Positions 9,294 to 18,049 of a stretch of DNA of 64,000 nucleotides are shown in pieces. Source of the DNA: Helicobacter pylori NCTC 11637 = CCUG 17874 = ATCC 43504 = JCM 12093 (GTDB lineage: Bacteria; Campylobacterota; Campylobacteria; Campylobacterales; Helicobacteraceae); the NCBI RefSeq assembly GCF_900478295.1, contig NZ_LS483488.1:1302001-1366000 (forward strand), given 5' to 3'. The notes below the pieces were generated by a model. The model saw nothing but the letters and a program-made list of their open reading frames with translations. It ran no database searches and was not told where the DNA came from. The translations under genes were made by a program, and so were the position numbers. Within the stretch, counting starts at the first letter, position 1. Every line of letters begins with the position of its first letter.

Positions 9294-11120
9294 TTATACC
9301 TTTATGCCAAAACTCATGCCGCCCTCTTCAGCCGTATTGACATTCAATCTCAAACTCGTAAACAATTCCCTACCCAACCCAAAACTCGGCTTTTCTAAAT
9401 TTTCTAAGGTTTCTAAAAACAAGGGATTGATCCCTCTATCTTCAAAATCCTTTTCAAGCACATTCAAAGCGTTATTAGGAGCGTCTAATTCTATCAAATC
9501 GCCATCTTTAATCTTAATGATCGCCCCGTTTAACGCTCCCTCAGGGCTTAAATGGATCGCGCTAGGCACTTTCCCGCTCGCCCCGCTCATGCGCCCATCC
9601 GTAACCAGCGCAACCTTATAGCCCATATCCTGCAAAGCCCCTAAATTCGTGGTGAGTTTGTGCAATTCTGGCATGCCGTTAGATTTAGGCCCTTGGAAAG
9701 GCAAGACCGCCACAAAGTCCCTTTCTAATTCTTTATTTTTAAAGCGTTCCAAAAATTCGCTTTGGGTTTTAAAAACAATCGCTCTGGCCTTGACTTTCCT
9801 ATGCTCATCTTTAATGGCTGAGATTTTAATCACGGCCCGCCCTAAATTACCCTTTAAGATTTTAAGCCCCCCATTAGCGGCAAAAGGCTCGCTAACAGGG
9901 CGTAAAATATCCGTATTCAGGCTATGACTAACAGCGTCTTTATACACCAATTGGTCGTTTTCTAAAAAGGGGGTTTTGGTGTAATTTTGCATGCCTTTTT
10001 GCGTTTTGGTATCCATAATGGTATGAGTGTCTTCAAATAAAAGCCCCTCTTTTAATAATTCTTTGATCACAAACGCTAAGCCCCCACAGGCTTCAAAAGC
10101 GTTCACATCCGCTGATCCGTTAGGATAGACTTTAGCTAAAAGGGGTATGAGATTAGAAACAGCGTCAAAATCGTCCCAATTGAGAATCACCCCGCAAGAT
10201 CTAGCGATAGCGATCAAATGCAAAGTGTGGTTAGTAGAACCTCCGGTTGCCATTAAGCCTATAAGAGCGTTAAGAATGCTTTTTTCATCAATGAGTTTGG
10301 CTAAAGGCAGAACTTTCCCGCTCGCTAATCTTTTGGCGCTCTCTTCTACTAAAACCTTCCGTAAGGGGTTGTTAGGGTTGATAAAGCTAGAATTAGCCAC
10401 ATGCAACCCCATAAACTCCATCATCATTTGGTTAGAATTAGCCGTGCCATAAAAAGTGCAAGTGCCCACATCATGATAGCTTTGCATTTCCACTTTTAAA
10501 AGCTCTTCTCTGTTGATCTTTCCCATTGCAAAATCTTGGCGCGCTTTAGCTTTTTTATAATTTTCTATCCCACTCACCATAGGCCCGCTTGGCACAAACA
10601 CGCTCGCTAAATTCCCAAAGCTTAACGCTCCTATGAGCAAGCCTGGCACAATCTTATCGCACACGCCTAAAAAAAACGCTCCGTCAAAGACATTATGGCT
10701 TAACCCCACGGCGGTGCTTAAAGCGATCACATCTCTACTGAATAAGCTCAATTCCATGCCATCATAACCCTGCGTGATACCATCACACATCGCTGGCACC
10801 CCACTAGCGACGCTCGCATAAGCGTTATGCTCTTGCAATTCTTTTTTAATCCAGTCAGGGTAATTTTTAAAAGGCTGGTGGGCTGACAGCATGTCGTTAT
10901 AAGCCGTGATAATCGCAAAATGCTTTCTTTTATGCGAACCTAAAGGCATTTTTAAATGCTCTGGCATGCTCGCAGTAACATGTGCAATATTCGCGCAACC
11001 CAAGCTCTCAATCTTGGGCTGGTTTTTAGGGTTAAAGATATTTTCTAAATAAAGTTCTCTGGTTTTTTTGCTACGCTCTGTAATTTTTTCTTTGATTTGT
11101 TCTAAAGAATGCTTAGGCAT
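9294..11120 (-). CDS. edd: 6-phosphogluconate dehydratase
   Basis: This is the first Entner-Doudoroff enzyme, a [4Fe-4S] dehydratase of the IlvD/Edd family converting 6-phosphogluconate to KDPG. Family cysteines are seen in GVCDKIVPG, in GTCTFYGTANSNQM and in EACGG, and the C-terminal TDGRMSGASG motif is intact. The start is the ATG at 11120, 6 nt after AAGGGG, giving 608 aa; an in-frame GTG two codons earlier would sit against that site. It is divergent from zwf across 65 nt and overlaps nothing. It corresponds to HP1100. Confidence 0.96.
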   Translation of the reverse strand: MPKHSLEQIKEKITERSKKTRELYLENIFNPKNQPKIESLGCANIAHVTASMPEHLKMPLGSHKRKHFAIITAYNDMLSAHQPFKNYPDWIKKELQEHNAYASVASGVPAMCDGITQGYDGMELSLFSRDVIALSTAVGLSHNVFDGAFFLGVCDKIVPGLLIGALSFGNLASVFVPSGPMVSGIENYKKAKARQDFAMGKINREELLKVEMQSYHDVGTCTFYGTANSNQMMMEFMGLHVANSSFINPNNPLRKVLVEESAKRLASGKVLPLAKLIDEKSILNALIGLMATGGSTNHTLHLIAIARSCGVILNWDDFDAVSNLIPLLAKVYPNGSADVNAFEACGGLAFVIKELLKEGLLFEDTHTIMDTKTQKGMQNYTKTPFLENDQLVYKDAVSHSLNTDILRPVSEPFAANGGLKILKGNLGRAVIKISAIKDEHRKVKARAIVFKTQSEFLERFKNKELERDFVAVLPFQGPKSNGMPELHKLTTNLGALQDMGYKVALVTDGRMSGASGKVPSAIHLSPEGALNGAIIKIKDGDLIELDAPNNALNVLEKDFEDRGINPLFLETLENLEKPSFGLGRELFTSLRLNVNTAEEGGMSFGIKV

Positions 11121-11185
11121 GAACACCCCTTCAATTAAGATTTAATATATAATAATAACTTAAAAACACTCTAAAAGGGTTATTG
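11121..11185. promoter_or_regulatory. Divergent edd/zwf control region
   Basis: This 65-nt AT-rich spacer holds TATAAT on the plus strand at 11148-11153, about 33 nt before the zwf ATG. The AAGGGT ribosome site for zwf is near 11175-11180. On the minus strand the overlapping TTATTATTATATATTAA can serve as the -10 region for edd. The two halves of the pathway therefore share one short regulatory window. Confidence 0.5.
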
Positions 11186-12463
11186 ATGTTAGATTTTGAT
11201 TTGGTTCTTTTTGGCGCGACTGGGGATTTAGCCATGCGAAAGCTCTTTGTTTCGCTCTATGAAATTTATACCCATTATGGTTTTAAAAAAGATTCTAAGA
11301 TTATTGCATCGGGGCGTAAGGAGCTATCCAATGAAGAGTTTTTAACGCTTCTTTGTGAAAAAACGCAACTGCATTCAAGAGAAAAGGGTAAGGAATTTTT
11401 AGCCCATATCAGTTATTTGCGCATCCGTTTGGATAACCCTAAAGACTTTGAGGAATTGAGTAAAATCGCTACAAAAAATAAGCCCTTGATCTTCTACTTT
11501 TCTATCTCCCCTAGTTTTTTTGCAACGACCGCTCAAAATTTGGCCAAAAACGCGCTCAATCACGCCAACACTCGCTTGATTTTAGAAAAGCCTTTAGGGC
11601 ATGATTTAAAGACTTGTAAAGAAATTTTCCAAAGCATTAGCGCTTTTTTTAAAGAAGAACAAATCTTTAGAATCGATCATTATTTAGGGAAAAAGGGCGT
11701 TCAAAATATCCTTGAATTGCGCCTAAATAACCCTATCTTAAACATTTTATGGGATCAAATCAGCGCGGTTGAAATCTGCGTGTATGAGACTTTGGGGGTG
11801 GAAGAAAGAGGCGAATTTTACGATAAAATCGGGGCTTTAAGGGATATGGTTCAAAACCATCTCTTGCAAGTTTTATCCCTTATCGCTACAGATTTACCCA
11901 ACGATTTAAAGGATTTGAGGAAAGAAAAAATCAAAGTTTTAAAAACCTTACAACCCCCTAAAGATTTTAAAAAACAGGTCATTCGGGCCCAATATCAAGG
12001 CTATAGAGATGAAAATAAGGTCCATAAAGAGAGCCAGACAGAAACTTTTGTCGCTATTAAAGCCTTTTTGGATACGCCTAAATTTAAAGGCGTGCCTTTC
12101 TATCTTAAGCACGCTAAAAAAATGCCCCATAATCAAGCGAGCGTGAAAATCCATTTTAATGCAATCAATACGCTAGAATTTTTCCTCTCTCAAGATAAAA
12201 TCACCCTCACCCTAAAAGACAATCAAAACCCCCTTATTTTAGAAACCCATAACAAACAAGAATTTTTACAGCCCTACGCTAAATTGCTCTATGATGCGAT
12301 ACAAAATAACCACAATAATTTCGCCCACCAATTGGAATTAGAAGCGTCATGGGTTTTTATTGACACGCTCATAGAGGGTTTTATGAATAACGCCACGCCC
12401 TTATACTCCTATGAAAGCCATAATCTCAACGAATCAGAATTTTTAAAACCACTCTATCAATGA
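11186..12463 (+). CDS. zwf: Glucose-6-phosphate 1-dehydrogenase
   Basis: It oxidises glucose 6-phosphate to 6-phosphogluconolactone with NADP(+) and opens the Entner-Doudoroff and pentose phosphate routes. The nucleotide-binding GATGDLA is at residues 10-16. The substrate/active-site motif RIDHYLGK is at 162-169 with the catalytic His. The family LEKPLGHD lies at 133-140. At 425 aa it is shorter than the roughly 490 aa of enterobacterial enzymes, as expected for Helicobacter. I use the ATG at 11186 rather than the TTG one codon before. pgl follows after 10 nt and glk after that, so this is an operon. Confidence 0.95.
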   Translation: MLDFDLVLFGATGDLAMRKLFVSLYEIYTHYGFKKDSKIIASGRKELSNEEFLTLLCEKTQLHSREKGKEFLAHISYLRIRLDNPKDFEELSKIATKNKPLIFYFSISPSFFATTAQNLAKNALNHANTRLILEKPLGHDLKTCKEIFQSISAFFKEEQIFRIDHYLGKKGVQNILELRLNNPILNILWDQISAVEICVYETLGVEERGEFYDKIGALRDMVQNHLLQVLSLIATDLPNDLKDLRKEKIKVLKTLQPPKDFKKQVIRAQYQGYRDENKVHKESQTETFVAIKAFLDTPKFKGVPFYLKHAKKMPHNQASVKIHFNAINTLEFFLSQDKITLTLKDNQNPLILETHNKQEFLQPYAKLLYDAIQNNHNNFAHQLELEASWVFIDTLIEGFMNNATPLYSYESHNLNESEFLKPLYQ

Positions 12464-12473
12464 AAGGGATTTC

Positions 12474-13157
12474 ATGGGTTATCAATTGTTTGAATTTGAA
12501 AGTTTAAAAGATTGCCACAAGGCTTTAACAGAGCGTTTTAAAGAATTTTTTAACACCGCCTTAAAAAAGCACCATCAAGTTTCTATCGCTTTTTCTGGGG
12601 GCCGTTCGCCCATTAGCTTGTTGCAAAAATTAAGCGTTTTAAATCTCAAATGGCATGAGTGTTTAATCAGTCTGGTAGATGAACGCATTATAGACACAAA
12701 TCATGATGATAGCAACACCAAATTATTACACGACTACTTGTTGCAAAATAACGCTTTAAAAGCTTCTTTTATTCCGCTTTTGCCCAAAAAGATTTCTAAC
12801 GATACAAACGCGCTTTTTCATTTTGCTAACCAGCATTTCAAACAGCCCCATTTAGCCATTTTGGGCATGGGGACTGACGGGCATACGGCTAGCCTTTTTC
12901 CTGAAACAAGCGCTTTTTTAAACGAAGAAAAAGAAAATATCGTTTTGACTAAGCCCGCTAACGCTCCTTATGAGCGCCTGAGCATGTCTGTTAACGCCTT
13001 AGAAAATTGCGAAAAACTTTTCTTAAGCATTAGCGGAGTAGAAAAAAGGGAGGTTTTAGAAAAAGCTTTAAAAGAAAACGCTCCCTATTCTCTGCCGATC
13101 GCTCGGATTTTACATTCTAAAAAAGTTACCACGGAGGTGTTTTATGCCAAAAACTGA
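12474..13157 (+). CDS. pgl: 6-phosphogluconolactonase (DevB type)
   Basis: It hydrolyses 6-phosphogluconolactone to 6-phosphogluconate, linking Zwf to Edd. Family signatures are SGGRSP near residue 42, LVDERI, and [13 protein letters not shown] in the middle of the protein. At 227 aa it has the usual length. The ATG is preceded by AAAGGGAT, 10 nt after the zwf stop. Its 3' end overlaps glk by 14 nt. It corresponds to HP1102. Confidence 0.94.
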   Translation: MGYQLFEFESLKDCHKALTERFKEFFNTALKKHHQVSIAFSGGRSPISLLQKLSVLNLKWHECLISLVDERIIDTNHDDSNTKLLHDYLLQNNALKASFIPLLPKKISNDTNALFHFANQHFKQPHLAILGMGTDGHTASLFPETSAFLNEEKENIVLTKPANAPYERLSMSVNALENCEKLFLSISGVEKREVLEKALKENAPYSLPIARILHSKKVTTEVFYAKN

Positions 13158-14154
13158 AACTTACCCAAGACTCTTAGCCGATATTGGCGGCACGAACGCG
13201 CGCTTTGGCTTGGAAGTCGCCCCACGACAGATTGAATGCATTGAAGTCTTGCGGTGCGAAGATTTTGAAAGCTTGAGCGATGCGGTGCGATTCTATCTTT
13301 CTAAATGCAAAGAAAGCCTTAAACTGCACCCTATTTATGGCTCTTTTGCTGTGGCTACGCCCATTATGGGGGATTTTGTCCAAATGACTAACAACCATTG
13401 GACTTTTTCTATTGAAACGACACGGCAATGTTTGGATTTAAAAAAATTGCTTGTCATCAATGATTTTGTCGCGCAAGCCTATGCCATTAGCGCGATGCAA
13501 GAAAACGATCTAGCTCAAATAGGCGGGATTAAGTGCGAGATCAACGCCCCTAAAGCGATTTTAGGGCCAGGAACCGGGCTTGGGGTAAGCACTCTTATCC
13601 AAGACAGCGATGGCTCTTTGAAAGTCTTGCCCGGTGAAGGAGGGCATGTGAGCTTTGCCCCTTTTGATGATTTAGAAATTTTAGTGTGGCAATACGCCCG
13701 CTCTAAATTCAACCATGTGAGCGCGGAAAGGTTTTTGAGCGGGAGCGGTCTAGTGTTGATTTATGAAGCCTTGTCTAAACGCAAAGGCTTAGAAAAAGTG
13801 GCGAAGTTAAGCAAGGCTGAATTGACCCCACAAATCATTAGCGAACGCGCTTTGAATGGGGATTACCCTATATGCCGATTGACTCTAGATACTTTTTGCT
13901 CCATGCTTGGCACGCTCGCTGCTGATGTGGCTCTCACTTTGGGGGCTAGAGGAGGCGTGTATTTGTGTGGGGGGATTATCCCACGATTCATTGACTATTT
14001 TAAAACTTCGCCCTTTAGAGCGCGTTTTGAAACGAAAGGGCGCATGGGAGCGTTTCTCGCTTCTATCCCTGTGCATGTCGTGATGAAAAAAACTCCCGGA
14101 CTTGATGGGGCAGGCATTGCGTTAGAGAATTATTTACTGCATGATAAAATTTAG
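13144..14154 (+). CDS. glk: Glucokinase
   Basis: It phosphorylates glucose with ATP, feeding Zwf. Motifs of the bacterial Glk family are present: phosphate-binding [12 protein letters not shown] near the N-terminus, catalytic Asp in [16 protein letters not shown] and the zinc-free GEGGHVSF segment. The length is 336 aa. The ATG at 13144 lies inside the end of pgl, and a strong GGAGGT site at 13133-13138 decides the start. It is the last gene of the zwf-pgl-glk operon and corresponds to HP1103. Confidence 0.95.
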   Translation: MPKTETYPRLLADIGGTNARFGLEVAPRQIECIEVLRCEDFESLSDAVRFYLSKCKESLKLHPIYGSFAVATPIMGDFVQMTNNHWTFSIETTRQCLDLKKLLVINDFVAQAYAISAMQENDLAQIGGIKCEINAPKAILGPGTGLGVSTLIQDSDGSLKVLPGEGGHVSFAPFDDLEILVWQYARSKFNHVSAERFLSGSGLVLIYEALSKRKGLEKVAKLSKAELTPQIISERALNGDYPICRLTLDTFCSMLGTLAADVALTLGARGGVYLCGGIIPRFIDYFKTSPFRARFETKGRMGAFLASIPVHVVMKKTPGLDGAGIALENYLLHDKI

Positions 14155-14303
14155 CAAATAGTAGCCGCTTAAGATAAAAGCGATTAGCGTAAGGGGTGCG
14201 TTTAGAGCATGCCAAACAACGCTACCATATAACCAACAGCTATAAAATTAGTTAAACCTATAGAAACATAAGCAAACCATAAAAACGATACAATAGCGGT
14301 ATT
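14134..14303 (-). pseudogene. Decayed small membrane-protein relic (possible SemiSWEET-like)
   Basis: On the minus strand two overlapping frames together read as hydrophobic protein. One gives SFLWFAYVSIGLTNFIAVGYMVA and then stops. The next, shifted frame continues VVWHALNAPLTLIAFILSGYY and ends at a TAA at 14134-14136, inside the 3' end of glk. No start codon with a ribosome site is visible. This is what a small membrane protein with one frameshift and a lost 5' end would look like. The LW-x-Y and N-x-P-L-T pattern reminded me of SemiSWEET sugar transporters, which would suit a place next to glucokinase, but that is a weak guess. Confidence 0.35.
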
Positions 14304-14324
14304 TTAATCAAACAAGGAGTTTTT

Positions 14325-15371
14325 ATGAGAGTTCCATCTAAAGGTTTTGCTATTTTTTCTAAAGACGGGCATTTCAAGCCCCATGATTTTAGCCGCCATG
14401 CTGTAGGCCCTAAAGACGTGCTGATTGATATTCTTTATGCAGGGATTTGCCATAGCGATATTCATAGCGCTTATAGCGAATGGAAAGAAGGCATTTATCC
14501 TATGGTTCCTGGGCATGAAATTGCTGGGGTCATCAAAGAAGTGGGTAAGGAAGTTAAGAAATTTAAGGTTGGCGATGTGGTGGGCGTGGGCTGTTTTGTC
14601 AATTCATGCAAGTCATGTAAGCCCTGTAAAGAACACCAAGAGCAATTTTGCGCCAAAGTGGTATTCACTTATGATTGTTTGGATTATTTCCATGATAATG
14701 AACCCCACATGGGCGGATACTCTAATAATATTGTCGTAGATGAAAACTATGTGATTAGCGTGGATAAAAACGCTCCTTTAGAAAAAGTAGCCCCCTTGCT
14801 TTGCGCGGGCATCACCACTTATTCGCCCTTAAAATTTTCTAAGGTTACTAAAGGCACAAAAGTGGGCGTCGCTGGGTTTGGCGGGCTAGGAAGCATGGCG
14901 GTCAAATACGCTGTGGCTATGGGGGCTGAAGTGAGCGTTTTTGCAAGAAACGAACACAAAAAGCAGGACGCTTTAAATATGGGGGTTAAACATTTCTATA
15001 CGGACCCTAAACAATGCAAAGAAGAATTGGATTTTATCATTTCAACCATTCCTACCCATTATGATCTAAAAGACTACCTCAAGCTCTTAACTTATAGTGG
15101 CGAATTAGCTCTTGTGGGACTTCCGCCTGTAGAAGTCGCTCCAGCGCTTAGCGTTTTTGATTTTATCTATTTAAGCAATCGCAAGGTTTATGGCTCATTG
15201 ATTGGGGGCATTAAAGAAACCCAAGAAATGATGGATTTTTCTATCAAACACAATATTTACCCTGAAATAGATTTGATTTTAGGCAAGGATATTGACACGG
15301 CTTATCATAACCTAACCCATGGGAAAGCGAAATTCCGTTATGTGATTGACATGAAAAAATCGTTTGATTAA
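14325..15371 (+). CDS. Zinc-dependent alcohol dehydrogenase (cinnamyl-alcohol dehydrogenase type)
   Basis: This is a medium-chain NADP(H)-dependent dehydrogenase acting on primary alcohols and aldehydes. The catalytic zinc site is seen as GICHSD and PGHEIAG. The structural zinc site is the four-cysteine cluster CKSCKPCKEHQEQFC. The nucleotide fold is GFGGLGSMAVKYA. At 348 aa it matches the YahK/CAD group. The ATG has AAGGAG 6 nt upstream. It is convergent with the glycosyltransferase gene to its right, which ends 12 nt away. It corresponds to HP1104. The natural substrate is unknown; aldehyde detoxification is plausible. Confidence 0.92.
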   Translation: MRVPSKGFAIFSKDGHFKPHDFSRHAVGPKDVLIDILYAGICHSDIHSAYSEWKEGIYPMVPGHEIAGVIKEVGKEVKKFKVGDVVGVGCFVNSCKSCKPCKEHQEQFCAKVVFTYDCLDYFHDNEPHMGGYSNNIVVDENYVISVDKNAPLEKVAPLLCAGITTYSPLKFSKVTKGTKVGVAGFGGLGSMAVKYAVAMGAEVSVFARNEHKKQDALNMGVKHFYTDPKQCKEELDFIISTIPTHYDLKDYLKLLTYSGELALVGLPPVEVAPALSVFDFIYLSNRKVYGSLIGGIKETQEMMDFSIKHNIYPEIDLILGKDIDTAYHNLTHGKAKFRYVIDMKKSFD

Positions 15372-15380
15372 AGGCTTTGA

Positions 15381-15406
15381 CTCTAGCTCTTTTTTAAGAG
15401 CTTGAG
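15381..15406. terminator. Shared hairpin between convergent genes
   Basis: AGCTCTT-TTTT-AAGAGCT is a perfect 7-bp stem, extended by CTC/GAG with one mismatched pair, located between the dehydrogenase stop and the end of the glycosyltransferase gene. It could work as a terminator in both directions. Confidence 0.5.
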
Positions 15407-16549
15407 TTGGATTAGGATTTTTTTGGCTAGTGCATGGAGTCCTAGGATTTTAAGGGTTTTACTAATAAGGCTCTTGATTGGTATTGAAATGCAGTATTTG
15501 AATAGTCTTCGCCTTGCGTTTTTAGGAATCTCATGAATGTGTAAAAAATAATGTTTTAAAAACATCTTAAAAGCGTCATGGGCAATCTGTTCTTCTGCTT
15601 TCCATAAAGGAAAGTAGTAATGATAAGCGGCAATGCTATGGTAGTGGTGCCATTTTTCTCCACCTATCTCCCCACCCCCTGTAATCAAATAAGACCAATC
15701 GCTCATAAATGGGGTTTTAGCCAAAGCGTTCAGCCATAAATCCGCTTTTAAACCAAAAGGATATGTCCAAGGCTTGATTTGAAAATAAGGATGAGAGTCA
15801 TATTGTATAACGATAGGTTCTCTTAGGGCTTGTTTAATGGTGTTATGATAAATTGCATTGGCCACGCCCTTTAAATGCTCTTCAGAAAGACTATAATAGT
15901 GTGGGAAAATGCAATACTCTATTTTTAATGGCGCGATCTTTGAACGACAAAATTCTGTCAATTGCGGTTCTTTATCTATTTTTTGCGTGCGTATGATTTC
16001 TAATATTTTTTTACAAAATTGATTTTTTCGCTGGTAAGTTAAGTTGCAATAAAAAAAGCCTTCATACGGGTATATTTTGTCATAAACCCCATAAAAATAA
16101 TTCTCATCATTTTCTTTAATGTTTAAGAAATCAGTGCTAAATTCGTTGCAAAAGATAACATCCACATCGCTCCACACCATTTTAGAATATTTTGGGAATA
16201 AATCCGCCAAAAAATACTTCACTAACACCATTTTAGAAAAACGCTTGGTGAAATCCTCATCAAAAGGGTTAGGGATAGTGTCTAAAAAAGGTTCAATATC
16301 TTTTACTTCTAAAACAGCAAATTCTTTAAAAGGCTCTGCGATTTGATTAAGCTTTGCTTTATCTTCTTCATTCAAGCCCACCACTAAAGCGTGTAGGGTG
16401 TAACGGATTTTTTTATTGGCTTTAGCGATGCTTTCTAGCAAAGAATAAAGACACGCGCCCGCAGCAATGAGATAATTCTTATCAAAAGCAAAAGCGATAG
16501 GGATATGAAAATCTTGTTCTTTAAAAGAATGGCTTGAAGATGAAGTCAT
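15383..16549 (-). CDS. Family-8 LPS glycosyltransferase, copy 1
   Basis: This is a 388-aa glycosyltransferase of family 8 (RfaJ/WaaJ-like), expected to add a sugar to LPS at the inner face of the membrane. The metal-binding DxD motif is DVD at 128-130 in MVWSDVDVIF. Residues 1-154 are identical to those of the next gene (copy 2). The middle differs, and another segment (KADLWLNALAKTPFMSD) is identical again. The C-terminus is basic and hydrophobic. The ATG at 16549 has AAGGGTG about 10 nt upstream, with a T14 tract (A14 on the plus strand) 39-52 nt upstream. It resembles HP1105, reported as a beta-1,3-GlcNAc transferase, but I cannot say which copy has that activity. Confidence 0.88.
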   Translation of the reverse strand: MTSSSSHSFKEQDFHIPIAFAFDKNYLIAAGACLYSLLESIAKANKKIRYTLHALVVGLNEEDKAKLNQIAEPFKEFAVLEVKDIEPFLDTIPNPFDEDFTKRFSKMVLVKYFLADLFPKYSKMVWSDVDVIFCNEFSTDFLNIKENDENYFYGVYDKIYPYEGFFYCNLTYQRKNQFCKKILEIIRTQKIDKEPQLTEFCRSKIAPLKIEYCIFPHYYSLSEEHLKGVANAIYHNTIKQALREPIVIQYDSHPYFQIKPWTYPFGLKADLWLNALAKTPFMSDWSYLITGGGEIGGEKWHHYHSIAAYHYYFPLWKAEEQIAHDAFKMFLKHYFLHIHEIPKNARRRLFKYCISIPIKSLISKTLKILGLHALAKKILIQLKLLKKS

Positions 16550-16662
16550 AAAAAATTAAACACCCTTTTTTAATGGCTATTTTATCCAAAAAAAAAAAAA
16601 ACCGAACTTGAAAGGGTTCTGTTTTTGGTTTTTATGTTGTTTTTAAAGCAAATTAATTTAAA
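16084..16662 (-). repeat. 579-bp duplicated segment, copy 1
   Basis: It appears identical to 17410-17988 (offset 1326 bp). It covers the first 155 or so codons of the glycosyltransferase gene plus 113 bp upstream, including the A14 tract. A further 67-bp identical block at 15697-15763 pairs with 17023-17089 at the same offset. Confidence 0.93.
16588..16601. repeat. A14 homopolymer upstream of glycosyltransferase copy 1
   Basis: This is a run of 14 A on the plus strand (T14 in the direction of the gene), 39-52 nt upstream of the ATG. Slippage here would alter promoter spacing or the leader, a known way of phase-varying surface genes in this species. Confidence 0.7.
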
Positions 16663-16684
16663 GAAAGGTTTTAACCCCTTTACT

Positions 16685-17875
16685 CTAGCCCTTTCTTAAA
16701 AGCTTGATTAAGATTTTTTTAACAATCCCATGAAGCCCTAAAACTCTAAGGATCTTACTAACCACCCTTTTAGCTAACGCTTTAGGCATCAAAAACACAA
16801 AATAAATAAGCTTATTGAAAAATTTTTTCACTAAATTACAAGTTAATTCAAAAACTCTTGAATGGATTTTCCTTTCTTTAAACACAACAAACAGATACGA
16901 TTTGAAAAACAAATACGGAGCCTTGAAAACAATTTCTTTTGAAGACTTTACTGAAGAAAAATAATGCTGCTCAGCCATTTTTGTGGTATAAAAGCTCTCA
17001 TTGGTGTGCATTTTCTTAGTGTAATCGCTCATAAATGGGGTTTTAGCCAAAGCGTTCAGCCATAAATCCGCTTTTAAACCAAAAGGATAGTCCCAAGGCT
17101 TCACCGCTCCCCACCAAGCGTCATAGTGGATAATGGTAGGGTTTTCTCGCGCCTCTAAAATGGTTTTCTTGTAATTTTCGTTTAAATACGCGTTAGAAAA
17201 ATCTTTAATGGTGTAATAATAAGGGAAAACGCAATACTCAATCCCTAAAGCTTTCATATTGGGCCAACACCATTTCGTAAGATCCAACTCCCCTTTAGTC
17301 TCATTCCCCTTTAAAAGATCATGCATTCTTAAGGTGAAATTTTTCTTGCGTTGGTAATCTAAATTACAAAACAAAAACCCTTCCATCATGTGGTGCTTTT
17401 CAACTTCCAAAACCCCATAAAAATAATTCTCATCATTTTCTTTAATGTTTAAGAAATCAGTGCTAAATTCGTTGCAAAAGATAACATCCACATCGCTCCA
17501 CACCATTTTAGAATATTTTGGGAATAAATCCGCCAAAAAATACTTCACTAACACCATTTTAGAAAAACGCTTGGTGAAATCCTCATCAAAAGGGTTAGGG
17601 ATAGTGTCTAAAAAAGGTTCAATATCTTTTACTTCTAAAACAGCAAATTCTTTAAAAGGCTCTGCGATTTGATTAAGCTTTGCTTTATCTTCTTCATTCA
17701 AGCCCACCACTAAAGCGTGTAGGGTGTAACGGATTTTTTTATTGGCTTTAGCGATGCTTTCTAGCAAAGAATAAAGACACGCGCCCGCAGCAATGAGATA
17801 ATTCTTATCAAAAGCAAAAGCGATAGGGATATGAAAATCTTGTTCTTTAAAAGAATGGCTTGAAGATGAAGTCAT
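16685..17875 (-). CDS. Family-8 LPS glycosyltransferase, copy 2
   Basis: This is the 396-aa paralogue of the gene at 15383-16549, with an identical N-terminal catalytic part including DVD at 128-130. It diverges after residue 154: the acceptor-side region reads LEVEKHHMMEGFLFCNL against YDKIYPYEGFFYCNL in copy 1. It shares a second identical block, then has a longer basic C-terminus likely to sit on the membrane. The upstream sequence, including the A14 tract at 17914-17927, is the same as in copy 1. The pattern suggests a tandem duplication kept alike at the 5' end by recombination while acceptor specificity diverged. Confidence 0.88.
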   Translation of the reverse strand: MTSSSSHSFKEQDFHIPIAFAFDKNYLIAAGACLYSLLESIAKANKKIRYTLHALVVGLNEEDKAKLNQIAEPFKEFAVLEVKDIEPFLDTIPNPFDEDFTKRFSKMVLVKYFLADLFPKYSKMVWSDVDVIFCNEFSTDFLNIKENDENYFYGVLEVEKHHMMEGFLFCNLDYQRKKNFTLRMHDLLKGNETKGELDLTKWCWPNMKALGIEYCVFPYYYTIKDFSNAYLNENYKKTILEARENPTIIHYDAWWGAVKPWDYPFGLKADLWLNALAKTPFMSDYTKKMHTNESFYTTKMAEQHYFSSVKSSKEIVFKAPYLFFKSYLFVVFKERKIHSRVFELTCNLVKKFFNKLIYFVFLMPKALAKRVVSKILRVLGLHGIVKKILIKLLRKG

Positions 17876-17988
17876 AAAAAATTAAACACCCTTTTTTAAT
17901 GGCTATTTTATCCAAAAAAAAAAAAAACCGAACTTGAAAGGGTTCTGTTTTTGGTTTTTATGTTGTTTTTAAAGCAAATTAATTTAAA
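17410..17988 (-). repeat. 579-bp duplicated segment, copy 2
   Basis: Direct repeat of 16084-16662, same orientation, no difference seen. Recombination between the two copies would remove 1326 bp and fuse the upstream part of copy 2 to the 3' part of copy 1. Confidence 0.93.
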
Positions 17989-18049
17989 ATTTTACCTTAT
18001 TTTTGCCACCATTTTTAAAGGGCGTTGATGAAAGGGGCTGTGTTTTAGT

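Noticed and set aside
9052-9927. Long plus-strand open frames opposite eda and edd
   Set aside because: They lie antisense to well-supported enzymes, and their residues mirror the codons on the other strand with no domain.
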